Shown: positions 50,662 through 59,334 of the stretch, one piece after another | Layout of the letters: each line of letters begins with the position of its first letter | Numbering within the stretch: the first letter of the stretch is position 1 | NCBI RefSeq assembly: GCF_036250065.1 | Contig: NZ_CP109199.1 | Location: forward strand, 6,942,001-7,006,000 | Direction of reading: 5' to 3' | Source of the DNA: Micromonospora sp. NBC_01699 | Lineage (GTDB): Bacteria; Actinomycetota; Actinomycetes; Mycobacteriales; Micromonosporaceae | Length of the DNA: 64,000 nucleotides | Program-made: the position numbers and the translations under genes | The notes under the pieces: generated by a model | Database searches by the model: none | Told to the model about the DNA's origin: nothing | What the model saw: only the letters and a program-made list of their open reading frames with translations

Positions 50662-51777
50662 CTACCAGGCGCCGGTGGGGGCGAGGGCGGAGTCGGCGAC
50701 GCGGTGCCGGGCGGTGGTGGCCCACTGCCGGTAGACCCGCTCGTAGCCCTCGGCCATGCCCTCGGCCGAGAACGCGCGGCGCACGTGGGCAACGCACGCG
50801 GCCGGGTCCAGCCCGCCCGCGTCGCGCAGCGCCTGCGGCAGGTCGTCCGGGTCGACGCAGACCAGGCCCGTCTCACCCGGCCGGACCAGTTCCGGTACGG
50901 CGCCACGGTCGAGCGCCACCACCGGCGTACCGGTGGCCATCGCCTCGACCATCACCATGCCGAACGGCTCCTCCCACCGGATCGGCATGATCAGGCAACG
51001 GGCCGAGAGCATCAGCTCGAAGCAGGTCTCCCGATCCGGGTTGCGCAGCACGGTCAGATCCGGGCCCTGCAACGGCTCGATCACGTCGGCCAGGTAACGC
51101 CGCTCCTCCGGCTCGTCGCACTTGCCCGCCAGCACCAGCGACAGTCCGGCCGCCCGGCACGCCCGTACGGCCAGGTCCGGGCCCTTGTCCGGGCTGAACC
51201 GGGCCAGCCAGAGCACCGGCCCGGTGCCGGGCTGCGACTTGTGCGGTACGTCGTCCAGCGCCAGCCCGTTGTGCACCGTCGCCGCCCACGGCAGGTACGG
51301 CCGCAGCCGTCGCTGGGCGTGCGAGATCGCCACCAGTCCGACCGAACGGTCGACATCGGCCAGGATGTCGCCGAGTTCCCCGGTGGGCCGGTTGTGCACC
51401 GTGGCCACCGTCGGCACCGAGCGCCGGGGCGCGACGAACGGGCCGATGGTGGTGTGGTCGTGCACCACGTCGAAGACGTCCGGGTTGATCATCTGGTCGG
51501 CTCGGGCCAGGTGGGCCAGTTCCGGCAGCGACTGCCCGAGGCGCTCGTGCTGGAGTTCCGGCATCGTGCCGACGAATCGGGCGGCGGTGCCGGAACCCGT
51601 ACCCGCTCCGAACAGGGTCACCTCGTGCCCCCGAGCGGCCAACGCGTCCACCAGTGCCGCGCAGACCTGTTCCACCCCGCCGTACCCGGAGGGCGGCAGC
51701 TCGTACCAGGGCGGCACGACCATCGCGATCCGCAACGGTACGGTCTGGTCGAACCGGTCGATCGGCATGTGGTTCAC
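50662..51777 (-). CDS. GT4-family glycosyltransferase
   Basis: 371 residues from GTG 51777 (GGGGAGGG upstream); ATG 51768 is an alternative. Retaining GT-B fold: N-terminal 'MVVPPWYELPPSGYGGVEQVC' with the glycine loop at about 18-35, C-terminal domain with 'ARFSPDKGPDLAVRACRAAG' at about 200 and the 'EEPFGMVMVEAMATGTPVVA' nucleotide-sugar motif (E-x7-E) at about 278-297. The acceptor is unknown; trehalose, cell-wall or glycolipid synthesis are possible. It is on the same strand as the ABC ATPase gene, 115 bp upstream of it. Confidence 0.9.
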   Translation of the reverse strand: MNHMPIDRFDQTVPLRIAMVVPPWYELPPSGYGGVEQVCAALVDALAARGHEVTLFGAGTGSGTAARFVGTMPELQHERLGQSLPELAHLARADQMINPDVFDVVHDHTTIGPFVAPRRSVPTVATVHNRPTGELGDILADVDRSVGLVAISHAQRRLRPYLPWAATVHNGLALDDVPHKSQPGTGPVLWLARFSPDKGPDLAVRACRAAGLSLVLAGKCDEPEERRYLADVIEPLQGPDLTVLRNPDRETCFELMLSARCLIMPIRWEEPFGMVMVEAMATGTPVVALDRGAVPELVRPGETGLVCVDPDDLPQALRDAGGLDPAACVAHVRRAFSAEGMAEGYERVYRQWATTARHRVADSALAPTGAW

Positions 51778-51854
51778 GACGTCGAGCCCTCCCCACCGCT
51801 CCGGCTGACCCGCCGGATAGTTCGGGTTTCCCTGCTCGGCCGGGGATAACCGGG

Positions 51855-52343
51855 TCAGACCCCCATGCCCAGCCGGTCGTCGACCTCCCGGACCCCCGGC
51901 GCGGACCAGGCCGCCCGACGTGCCTCCTCGCGTTCCATCCACGAGCGGACGGTCCCGGCGAGGATGACGGTGTCCGCCTCGATGTCGACGACGATGTGAT
52001 CGGCGTTGTCCTCGATCACCCGTGCCAGGGCGCGCCGGATGTCCCGTTTACGCACCTCCGGACTGACCCGCTCGCCCGCCCGTACGGTGTCCGTACGCCC
52101 GGCCACGTCCGCCGGACGTACCTCGATCTCGTTGGCCAGGGCACGGACGCCGCGGATGCGGTGTGCCGTGCGCCCGGCGGCCCATTTCCGCGCGTGGCTG
52201 TCCACCCGGCCGGTCAGCGTCACCACGCCCGCCCGCACGATCACCCCGACCTCGTTGGGCTGCACCCGCGCCTCCCACTCCAGCTCCGCCAACAGATCAC
52301 CGCGGATGGCGGTGTCGTCGCGGGTCGTGGTCGCCGTGGTCAT
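51855..52343 (-). CDS. Protein with two BON domains
   Basis: 162 residues from ATG 52343. Two BON modules are visible: about 15-75 (LLAELEWEARVQPNEVGVIVRAGVVTLTGRV) and about 90-160 (IRRALARVIEDNADHIVVDIEADTVILAGTVRS), each with the conserved G-x-V-x-L-x-G-x-V strand. There is no signal peptide or lipobox, unlike many periplasmic BON proteins. BON domains bind phospholipids or stabilise complexes under osmotic stress. Confidence 0.88.
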   Translation of the reverse strand: MTTATTTRDDTAIRGDLLAELEWEARVQPNEVGVIVRAGVVTLTGRVDSHARKWAAGRTAHRIRGVRALANEIEVRPADVAGRTDTVRAGERVSPEVRKRDIRRALARVIEDNADHIVVDIEADTVILAGTVRSWMEREEARRAAWSAPGVREVDDRLGMGV

Positions 52344-52459
52344 CGCCGTCGCACCCCCGATGGAGTCCCTGCACATCCCGTCCCGGCCAGGATCGCGCCG
52401 ATCGGGGTGACCGCCCGTCACCCCGCCGAGGTGAACCGGGTACGGGTCTGAAAAGGGGC

Positions 52460-52504
52460 GCGGCGGGCGATGTGACCAACCCCCTTGGTCACATCGCCCG
52501 CCGC
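52460..52504 (-). terminator. Intrinsic terminator of the HtrA gene
   Basis: A perfect 20-bp stem (GCGGCGGGCGATGTGACCAA and complement) with a 5-nt CCCCC loop, 66 bp past the protease stop on the minus strand. GCCCCTTTTCAG follows, giving a short U-run, so this is a classical intrinsic terminator. The stem is unusually long. Confidence 0.88.
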
Positions 52505-52569
52505 TTGGGGAGGAGGCGCACTTCCGGGTTACGGAAGAAATCGCCCTCAGGTACGAACGGGTACTCCTG

Positions 52570-54282
52570 CTATGACGTCTCGGCGAGCGTCACGGTTGCC
52601 GTCTTCTCAACACCATTTCGGGTGAAGGTCACCTGCAACCGGTCGCCCACCTTGCCCGTCTGCACGGCCCCGACCAGATCGTTGGAGTCGTTGATCGCCT
52701 TGTCGCCGAGCCGGCTGATGACATCGCCCTGCTGGAGGCCGGCCTGGGCGGCCGGGCTGCCCTCGGTCACCCCGTTGACCACGGCACCGCCGTTGTCCGA
52801 CTCGGTCACGCTCACCCCGAGGAACGGGTGGCTGACCTTCTGGCCCTGTTGGAGCTTGCCGGCCACGTCCTTGGCCTTGTTGCTCGGGATCGCGAAGCCG
52901 ACGCCGATGTTGCCGTTGCTGCCGGCGGTGGCGATGGCCGTGTTGATGCCGATCACCTCGCCCTTGGTGTTGATCAGGGCGCCGCCGGAGTTACCCGGAT
53001 TGATCGGTGCGTCGGTCTGGAGCAGCCCGGAGATCGAGCTGGCCGCCTGCGGCGGCTGTTGCTGCTGGAACGGGTTCTGCGGCTGGGACTCTTCCTCGCC
53101 GCCGGCCTGGATGGTCCGGTCCTTGGCGCTGAGGATGCCGGCGGTCACCGAGCCCTGAAGACCCAGCGGGCTCCCCAGGGCGAGCACCGTGTCGCCGACC
53201 TGCATCGCGTCGCTGTCACCGAACTTCGCCGGGCTCAGGTCGCTGACCCCCTGCGCCTTGACCACCGCGAGATCGGTCTTCGGGTCGGTACCGACGATCT
53301 TCGCCTGGGCGGTCTTGCCGTCGGCGAAGACCACCCGGACCGTGTCACCGCTGGCGCTGGCCACCACGTGGTTGTTGGTCAGCACGTAACCGTCGGCGCT
53401 GAGCACCACACCCGAGCCCTCACCGCTGCCGGTGGTGATCGAGACGACGCTGTTCTCCACCGACGCGGCGATCTTCGGCAGGTCGGCGCTGTTGATGATC
53501 GGCGCGGCGGTGTAGGTCCGGGTGGTGCCGGACGAACCTCCGTCCAGTGCCAGCGCCACGGCCCCGCCGGCGATGCCGGAACCGGCCATCAGCACCAGCG
53601 CGGCGGCACCGATCGCCGCGAACCGGCCCAGCCGGCTCGGCCGCTGCGGGTGGCCCGGCCCACCCGGGCCCTGGGCCCAGATCGGCGGCGGGTTGCCACC
53701 GAGGTGCGGCGGCTGCGGCGGCATCGGGGCACCGGACGCGTGCTGCCCGGCATAGCTGGGGTTGCCGGTCCAGGTCGGCTGGTTCTGGGCGGCCGGGTGC
53801 CACGGGCTCGGCGGATAGCCGGCCGGCGCCGCGGGACCGGGCTGGGCGCCGCCGTACTGGCCGGCGTAGGGGTCGGTCGGCCTCGGATAACCGGCGTACG
53901 GCCCGGCCGGCTGCGGCGCGGGGACACCGGGCCCGGCGTACGGGCCGCCGTACGGGTGGTCGGTCGTCGCTCCGGTCGGCCCGGCCGGTCCACCGGTCGT
54001 CGGCTCGGTGCCCGCGTCGGCACCCGCGTTCGTGCCGGTGGTGGCATAGGAACCGGGCTGCTGCTCGGAGGCGCCGGTCGGGGCCGGGTACGGCTGCCCG
54101 TCGGCGACGGTGGACGGCTCGGTGCCGGCGGTGGCCGGGCCGGTGGCCGGGCCGGTGGCCGCGGCGGTGGAGTCGGCCGGCCCGCGCTCGACGGGCGACA
54201 ACTCCGCGGTGGGATACGACGGCTTGGCGTCGGCGTCGGCGTTGGCCGAAGGCCGCTGCGGGTCGGTCTCGTACTCGCTCAT
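52570..54282 (-). CDS. HtrA/DegP-type membrane-anchored serine protease with PDZ
   Basis: 570 residues. A long cytoplasmic Pro/Gly/Ala/Tyr-rich region (1-215) and one transmembrane helix (about 221-246) precede the trypsin-like domain, with H305 (LTNNHVV), D337 (TDLAVV) and S432 (NPGNSGGAL). A Gln/Pro insertion (QPQNPFQQQQPP) lies near 400-412. A PDZ domain covers about 485-565. The family degrades or refolds damaged envelope proteins. It is followed upstream on the same strand by a two-component system, a common arrangement for envelope-stress responses. Confidence 0.94.
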   Translation of the reverse strand: MSEYETDPQRPSANADADAKPSYPTAELSPVERGPADSTAAATGPATGPATAGTEPSTVADGQPYPAPTGASEQQPGSYATTGTNAGADAGTEPTTGGPAGPTGATTDHPYGGPYAGPGVPAPQPAGPYAGYPRPTDPYAGQYGGAQPGPAAPAGYPPSPWHPAAQNQPTWTGNPSYAGQHASGAPMPPQPPHLGGNPPPIWAQGPGGPGHPQRPSRLGRFAAIGAAALVLMAGSGIAGGAVALALDGGSSGTTRTYTAAPIINSADLPKIAASVENSVVSITTGSGEGSGVVLSADGYVLTNNHVVASASGDTVRVVFADGKTAQAKIVGTDPKTDLAVVKAQGVSDLSPAKFGDSDAMQVGDTVLALGSPLGLQGSVTAGILSAKDRTIQAGGEEESQPQNPFQQQQPPQAASSISGLLQTDAPINPGNSGGALINTKGEVIGINTAIATAGSNGNIGVGFAIPSNKAKDVAGKLQQGQKVSHPFLGVSVTESDNGGAVVNGVTEGSPAAQAGLQQGDVISRLGDKAINDSNDLVGAVQTGKVGDRLQVTFTRNGVEKTATVTLAETS

Positions 54283-54373
54283 GGCACCTACCTTGCCCGG
54301 TAGCTCTGCGACCCACCTGGAATCGCACTGGACGTTGGCTGTGAATCACGCGCGCCGCCGCGACACACCGCCG

Positions 54374-55939
54374 CTACTCGCTCTCGGCCGCGTCGGCGAC
54401 GGTCGGGGCGAGCGGCAACCTGACCCGGAAGGTCGCGCCGCCGCCCGGTGTCTCGAACACCTCCACGCTGCCGTGGTGCGCCGCCACCAACGCGGCCACG
54501 ATGGCCAGCCCGAGACCCGTACCGGCGGCGCCACCGGCCCGCCGGGTCCGGGCCGCGTCGGCCCGGTAGAACCGTTCGAAAACACGTTCGGCCTGCTCCG
54601 GTGGAAGACCCGGACCGGTGTCGGCCACCTCGACCACGGCCAGGTTGCCGGCCTCGGTACGCAGCCGCAGGGTCACCGAGGCATCCGGTGGCGTGTGCGT
54701 GAGCGCGTTGGTCACCAGGTTGCCGAGCACCTGCCGCAGCCGCGCGTCGTCGGCGAGGACGACCAGGTCCCCCGCACCCGGCGTGGTCTCCAGCGTGATG
54801 CGCCGCTGCGGCGCGATGGCCTGCGCCGCCTGCACCGCCTCGGTGGCCAGCACCGGCAGTTCCACCGGCCCCAGCACCAGCGGCCGTTCCCGGTCCAGCC
54901 GGGCGAGCAGCAGCAGGTCCTCGACCAGCAAACCCATCCGGGCCGCCTCGTCCTCGATCCGGCGGACCAGGCGGGCGGTGCCCTCGGGCGAGCCGGCCGC
55001 ACCCTGCCGGTACAGCTCCGCGAAGCCGCGGATGGTGGTCAGCGGCGTACGCAGCTCGTGCGAGGCGTCCGCGACGAACTGCCGCATCCGCTCCTCGGAA
55101 CGACGGGCCCGGGTCTCGGACGCCTGGGCGGCGAACGCCGCGTCCCGCGCCCCCAACTCGGCGTTACGGGCGGCGGTCTCGGACGCGGCCCGAGCGGTGA
55201 ACGCCGCCTCGATCTGGGTGAGCATGGCGTTCAAAGCGCGGGACAGCCGGCCCAGCTCGGTCTTCGGCTCCGCCTCCCCCGGCTCGGGATCGGGCACCCG
55301 TCGGGTCAGGTCACCGTCGGCGATCGCCGCCGCCGTCTGCTCGATCTTGATCAGGGGTCGGAGGCTGGTCCGGACGATCGCCGCGCCCAACGAGGCGAGC
55401 AGGATCAGCACCGCGCCGCCGACCAGCAGGTCGATCCAGACGAGCTGCTGCACCGCCTCGTCGATGTCGGTCAGGTGCTGCCCCACCGCGGCCATCTGAC
55501 CGCTGGGCAACTGGGTGTACAGCATCCGCCAGCGCACCGTACCGTCGTGCGACTTGACCGTGAACGGGTCGCCCTTCAACTTCGCGAAGCCGTCCGGGTC
55601 CGACGGCCACGGCGGCAGGTCGGCCGGGCGGAACCGGTCGGTGTCGTACTTCAGGTCGGGCTGCTGGGGGTCGTCGGTGGTCAGCACCACTATGTAGTCG
55701 GCCAGCGGCAGCGAGAAAGTCCCGCCGCGCGGCGAGGTGGACAGCGACTGAAGACTGCTCTCCGACGTGTGCAGCTCCGCGTCCACCTGGCTGACCAGAT
55801 AGCTGCGCAGGAACACGGTGGTCATCACGCTGATCACCAGCAGTGCGGCGGCGACCAGGGCGAGCACCGCGGTGACCAGCTTGAACCGCAGCGGGGTACT
55901 GCGCAGCCGGCTCTTCAGCGACGATACGGGTGTGGTCAC
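54374..55939 (-). CDS. Sensor histidine kinase
   Basis: 521 residues. TM1 at about 20-42, extracytoplasmic sensor region at about 45-165, TM2 at about 166-189, HAMP at about 190-245, then an Ala-rich coiled coil (about 245-285). HisKA has phospho-acceptor H294 in DASHELRTPL, and HATPase_c carries NLVTNALTHTP (N box), DTGPGL (G1), FERFYRAD (F box) and GTGLGLAI (G2). GTG 55939 overlaps the response-regulator stop by 4 bp. It phosphorylates the adjacent regulator; the stimulus is unknown but the HtrA neighbour suggests envelope stress. Confidence 0.95.
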   Translation of the reverse strand: MTTPVSSLKSRLRSTPLRFKLVTAVLALVAAALLVISVMTTVFLRSYLVSQVDAELHTSESSLQSLSTSPRGGTFSLPLADYIVVLTTDDPQQPDLKYDTDRFRPADLPPWPSDPDGFAKLKGDPFTVKSHDGTVRWRMLYTQLPSGQMAAVGQHLTDIDEAVQQLVWIDLLVGGAVLILLASLGAAIVRTSLRPLIKIEQTAAAIADGDLTRRVPDPEPGEAEPKTELGRLSRALNAMLTQIEAAFTARAASETAARNAELGARDAAFAAQASETRARRSEERMRQFVADASHELRTPLTTIRGFAELYRQGAAGSPEGTARLVRRIEDEAARMGLLVEDLLLLARLDRERPLVLGPVELPVLATEAVQAAQAIAPQRRITLETTPGAGDLVVLADDARLRQVLGNLVTNALTHTPPDASVTLRLRTEAGNLAVVEVADTGPGLPPEQAERVFERFYRADAARTRRAGGAAGTGLGLAIVAALVAAHHGSVEVFETPGGGATFRVRLPLAPTVADAAESE

Positions 55940-56634
55940 GCCGCGGGCTTACGCAGCACGTAGCCGACGCCCCGCAGGGTGTGGATCAGCCGGGGCTGAC
56001 CGGTGTCGACCTTGCGCCGCAGGTAGGAGATGTACGACTCGACGATGTTGTCGTCACCACGGAAGTCGTAGTTCCAGACATGGTCGAGGATCTGCGCCTT
56101 GGAGAGCACCCGGTTCGCGTTGAGCATCAGGTAGCGGAGCAGCTTGAACTCGGTCGGCGAGAGCTGCACCCGCTGCCCGGCCCGGTGCACCTCGTGCGTC
56201 TCCTCGTCCAGCTCCAGGTCGGCGAAGCTGAGCCGGGACGGCGCCTGCTCCCCGGTCGCCGTACGCCGCAGCACCGCCCGGATCCGGGCGGTCAACTCCT
56301 CCAGGCTGAACGGCTTGGTGACGTAGTCGTCACCGCCGAGGGTCAGCCCACGGATCTTGTCGTCGGTGGCGTCCCGCGCGGTCAGGAACACCACCGGAGT
56401 ACGCGTACCGCTCTCCCGCATCAGCCGGATGACCTCGAAACCGTCCAGGTCGGGCAGCATGACGTCGAGCACGACCAGATCGGGGCGACGGTCCTTGGCC
56501 GCGGTGACGGCGGCACTGCCACTCGTCGCCGTGGCCACGTCGAACCCGGCAAACCGCAGGCTGGCGGAGAGCAACTCCAGGATGTTGGGGTCGTCTTCTA
56601 CGACGAGTAGTCGTGCCTCGGTCTGCGCAGCCAT
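55936..56634 (-). CDS. OmpR/PhoB-family response regulator
   Basis: 232 residues. The receiver domain has acidic E13-D14-D15, phospho-acceptor D57 in VVLDVMLPDLDG, T/S at about 85 (FLTARD) and K107 (GGDDYVTKPF). The C-terminal winged-helix DNA-binding domain runs from about 130 to 230, with 'LSPTEFKLLRYLMLNANRVLSKAQILDHVW' and the 'ESYISYLRRKVD' recognition segment. It is the partner of the overlapping histidine kinase gene. Its probable targets include the HtrA gene, by proximity. Confidence 0.96.
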   Translation of the reverse strand: MAAQTEARLLVVEDDPNILELLSASLRFAGFDVATATSGSAAVTAAKDRRPDLVVLDVMLPDLDGFEVIRLMRESGTRTPVVFLTARDATDDKIRGLTLGGDDYVTKPFSLEELTARIRAVLRRTATGEQAPSRLSFADLELDEETHEVHRAGQRVQLSPTEFKLLRYLMLNANRVLSKAQILDHVWNYDFRGDDNIVESYISYLRRKVDTGQPRLIHTLRGVGYVLRKPAA

Positions 56635-56759
56635 GTCGTCATCATCCGCCGCCCCGCTGCGCGCGGGCTGGAGGTAGCCTGAAAACTGCCTGGGAACACC
56701 CCGGAGTTGGCTGGGAGGCCCGACCGGCCCGGCCCCACAGGCGCCTCGCCCCGGACCTC

Positions 56760-57362
56760 TCAGCGCAGCAGTCGACGCAGCCCGTCGAGCGCGCCGTCCA
56801 GGATCCGGATCAGGGTACGCAGTTGACTGTCGGTGAGCCGGCGGTTGTGCACCAGCGCGCGTACGTCGGTGGTGAAGTCGGTGAGCCGACGGTCGAACTC
56901 CGCCCCGAGATCTGCGTCGGGCGGCGGGGCGGGTCGGGTGGCACCCGGAACCGTCCAGCCGCCGTGCCGGGTTTCCCGGGTGGCCGCGCGCAGTTCCCGC
57001 TTCAGGTCCCGCACCGAGCCGCGTACCTCGGTCTGGATCTCCCCCGCCAGGCTGGAGAGATCCGCCACGGAGGCGCGGATGTCCGATTCGAGATCGGCGA
57101 GTTCACTGTCCCGCTGACCCAGCTCGGTCCGGCCGGCGTCGGTTATCTCGTACACCTTGCGCCCGCCGGCGGCGGTGTGGGTGACCAGACCCTCCACCTC
57201 AAGCCGCTGCAACCGTGGGTAGATCGTGCCGGCACTCGGCGCGTAGTGGCCGAGGAACCTGTTCTCCAGCAGCCGAATCAACTCGTAGCCGTGCTTGGGC
57301 CCGTCGGCGAGCAGCTTGAGCAGGTAGAGCCGGAGCCGCCCGTGGCTGAACACCCCGGTCAT
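56760..57362 (-). CDS. PadR-family transcriptional regulator
   Basis: 200 residues. The N-terminal winged helix with 'LRLYLLKLLADGPKHGYELIRLLENRF', 'SAGTIYPRLQRLEVEGLV' and the 'GRKVYEITDAGR' wing is typical of PadR. The C-terminal half is an extended coiled coil (about 80-190), longer than in the shortest PadR proteins. Its ATG overlaps the TGA of the DUF4097 gene (ATGA), a frequent pairing in which PadR represses the operon. Confidence 0.93.
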   Translation of the reverse strand: MTGVFSHGRLRLYLLKLLADGPKHGYELIRLLENRFLGHYAPSAGTIYPRLQRLEVEGLVTHTAAGGRKVYEITDAGRTELGQRDSELADLESDIRASVADLSSLAGEIQTEVRGSVRDLKRELRAATRETRHGGWTVPGATRPAPPPDADLGAEFDRRLTDFTTDVRALVHNRRLTDSQLRTLIRILDGALDGLRRLLR

Positions 57363-58216
57363 GCCGTCTCCCGCCGCTCGTCGTCGGCGAAGTCGTCGTC
57401 CGCGAAGTCGTCGTCCGCGTCCGCCGGTCGGGCCAGCAGGGCGATGCTGCCCGAGGTGGAGTTGGCCCAGAGCTTGCCCTCACCGGCGCCCAACCGGCCG
57501 TGACTCTCCTTCGACCAGCTCATCGCACTCGTCTTGAGCTGCGGGAACGCGCTCGTGATCCGGCCGGAGGTGGTGTGCAGGTGCACCGCCAGGTCGCTGT
57601 CCGCCCGCACCCGTACGGTGACGCTGCCGGAGGTGGTGCTGAGCCGGATCTCGCTGCGCCGTGGATTGTCAAGGTCGCAGGTGATCGCGCCGGAGATGGT
57701 GGTGGCCCGTACCCGGGTGGCGGAGCCGTCCGCGAGGACCAGTTCACCGGAGACCGTCTCCATGGTCAGTTCGCCGGAGACGCCGAGCGCCTCGACCGGG
57801 CCGGAGACCACCTTGGCGCTGGTCCGTCCGGCCAGCCCCATCAGAGTGACCTGCCCCGAGGTGACGTTGACGCTGGTGTCCTCGCGCAGGCCGGAAACGA
57901 TCACGGAACCGTCGACCAGTCGCAGGTCGGCGAGCACGTGCGCCGGCACCGCGATCGACACGTCGACCCGGAACCGCCGGCCGAACCACCAGAACAGGCG
58001 ATGCCAGTTCCGGGTCCAGTCCTGACGTACGGAGAGCCGACCGTCGTGGTGCTCCACGGTGATCACCGGCCGGGAACTGGCCCTGGTGATCTCGACCCGG
58101 GCGGGACCGTCGGTGGCCACCACGTTGAGCCGCCCCCCGATCAGGCTGACCTCCAACCGCGTAACCAATCCGTCGATCGTGAGCCGCCGCGGCCCCTCAA
58201 CCGTCCATCTCCCCAT
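57359..58216 (-). CDS. DUF4097-family beta-strand repeat protein
   Basis: 285 residues from ATG 58216. Repeated short beta-strand units such as LRLVDGSVIVSGL, SVNVTSGQVTLMGL, AKVVSGPVEAL, LTMETVSGELVL and SEIRLSTTSGSVTV form a right-handed beta-helix, the hallmark of DUF4097/DUF4098. No signal peptide or TM segment is obvious. The C-terminus contains an acidic DDDFADD repeat encoded by a 15-bp tandem duplication (about 57370-57420). It is co-transcribed with PadR and may help membrane or adhesion homeostasis; the exact role is unknown. Confidence 0.88.
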   Translation of the reverse strand: MGRWTVEGPRRLTIDGLVTRLEVSLIGGRLNVVATDGPARVEITRASSRPVITVEHHDGRLSVRQDWTRNWHRLFWWFGRRFRVDVSIAVPAHVLADLRLVDGSVIVSGLREDTSVNVTSGQVTLMGLAGRTSAKVVSGPVEALGVSGELTMETVSGELVLADGSATRVRATTISGAITCDLDNPRRSEIRLSTTSGSVTVRVRADSDLAVHLHTTSGRITSAFPQLKTSAMSWSKESHGRLGAGEGKLWANSTSGSIALLARPADADDDFADDDFADDERRETA

Positions 58217-58328
58217 CCCACCCACCCCGTCCCCACAAAACCCCTTACCATCCACCCCACCCTAACGCGATACATCGCGACACACCACCCCTCCCCACCC
58301 CGCCCCCCTCCCCCTCCCCGCCCCTCTC

Positions 58329-58396
58329 CTCGTCGATCTAGGGCAAATACGTGCTAGTTGATCACTAGCCACCACCATTTGCCCTAGATCGACGAG
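58329..58396. repeat. Intergenic inverted-repeat element P3 with inner stem
   Basis: CTCGTCGATCTAGGGCAAAT (58329-58348) is perfectly matched by 58377-58396. Inside, GCTAGT-TGATC-ACTAGC (58353-58369) makes a second stem. A long C-rich tract (about 58283-58328) lies on the left and a GGGAGGGG tract (about 58399-58455) on the right. Same plan as P1 and P2. Confidence 0.88.
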
Positions 58397-58452
58397 CCCA
58401 GGGGAGGGAGGGGGAGGGGGAGGGAGGGGGAGGGGGAGGGAGGGGGGAGGGG

Positions 58453-59334
58453 TTACGCGGCAAGGGAGAGGGAGGTTGGGGTGGGGAGAGGGGTGGGGGT
58501 GGCGGGGTGGGGGACGGCGAAGCGGACTGCTGACTCGGCGGCCTGGGCCAGGCGGCGGCGGGACGCGGACCGCTCCGGGTGCAGCGCCGGCGCGGCGGTG
58601 ACCGTGACACAGAGTCCGCGTACGGCCAGGACCCGTCGCAGCGACACCCAGAGGCTGTCCTCGCCCAGGAAGGCGGCGGCGGTCGTACCGTCGCGTCCCG
58701 GGCCGGTGCGGTAGCCGATGGTGAGTGGCACCACCGGTGCCCCGGCGTCGATCGCCGCCTGGAACATCGCCGGCCGGAACCGTCCCGCCGCCGGGCAGGC
58801 GTCGGCCGCTCGGGGTTTGCCGCACCAGGTCGTACCCTCCGGGAAGACCGCGACCACCCGGTCGGCCCGCAGCGCCTCGGCCACCTTGGCCACCGTCTGC
58901 GGCAGCGCCCGCGGCCGGGTCCGGTTCACGAAGATGGTGCCGCCCGAGGCGGCCAGCGACCCGATCAGCGGCCACTGCCGTACCTCCTGCTTGGCCAGCA
59001 TCCGGGCCGGTGAGACGGCGAGCGTGGCCATGATGTCCAGCCAGGAGATGTGGTTCGCGGCGAGCAGCGCCCGCCGCCGGGGCAGCCGGCCACGTACGTG
59101 CAGGGTCACCCCCAGCGAGCCGAGCACCAGCCGGGCCCACCAGCGCCCGGCGGCCTGCCGGCCCGCCGGCGGCAACACCGGGAGTACGCCGACCAGCAGC
59201 GCCCCGAACAGCAGCGCGCCGAACAGGGCGGTCATCCGGCCGGCCTGCCGGAGCGAGGACACCGTGGGGGTCTCCCCGGGACGGGGCAGGCAGTGCGGCC
59301 CGCAGGCCGAACGGGGCTGCCAGAGCTGGTTCAT
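58453..59334 (-). CDS. PlsC-type acyltransferase, OlsA-like by context
   Basis: 293 residues. Transmembrane segment at about 34-56, acyltransferase motif NHISWLD (H-x4-D) at about 96-102, 'GTIFVNR' at about 130, FPEGTTW at about 164-170 and 'VVPLTIGYR' at about 205-213. It is typical of 1-acyl-glycerol-3-phosphate or lyso-ornithine-lipid O-acyltransferases. ATG 59334 overlaps the TGA of the upstream GNAT gene. The pair resembles OlsB (N-acyltransferase) plus OlsA (O-acyltransferase) of ornithine-lipid synthesis, which is the basis of this call. Confidence 0.82.
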   Translation of the reverse strand: MNQLWQPRSACGPHCLPRPGETPTVSSLRQAGRMTALFGALLFGALLVGVLPVLPPAGRQAAGRWWARLVLGSLGVTLHVRGRLPRRRALLAANHISWLDIMATLAVSPARMLAKQEVRQWPLIGSLAASGGTIFVNRTRPRALPQTVAKVAEALRADRVVAVFPEGTTWCGKPRAADACPAAGRFRPAMFQAAIDAGAPVVPLTIGYRTGPGRDGTTAAAFLGEDSLWVSLRRVLAVRGLCVTVTAAPALHPERSASRRRLAQAAESAVRFAVPHPATPTPLPTPTSLSLAA

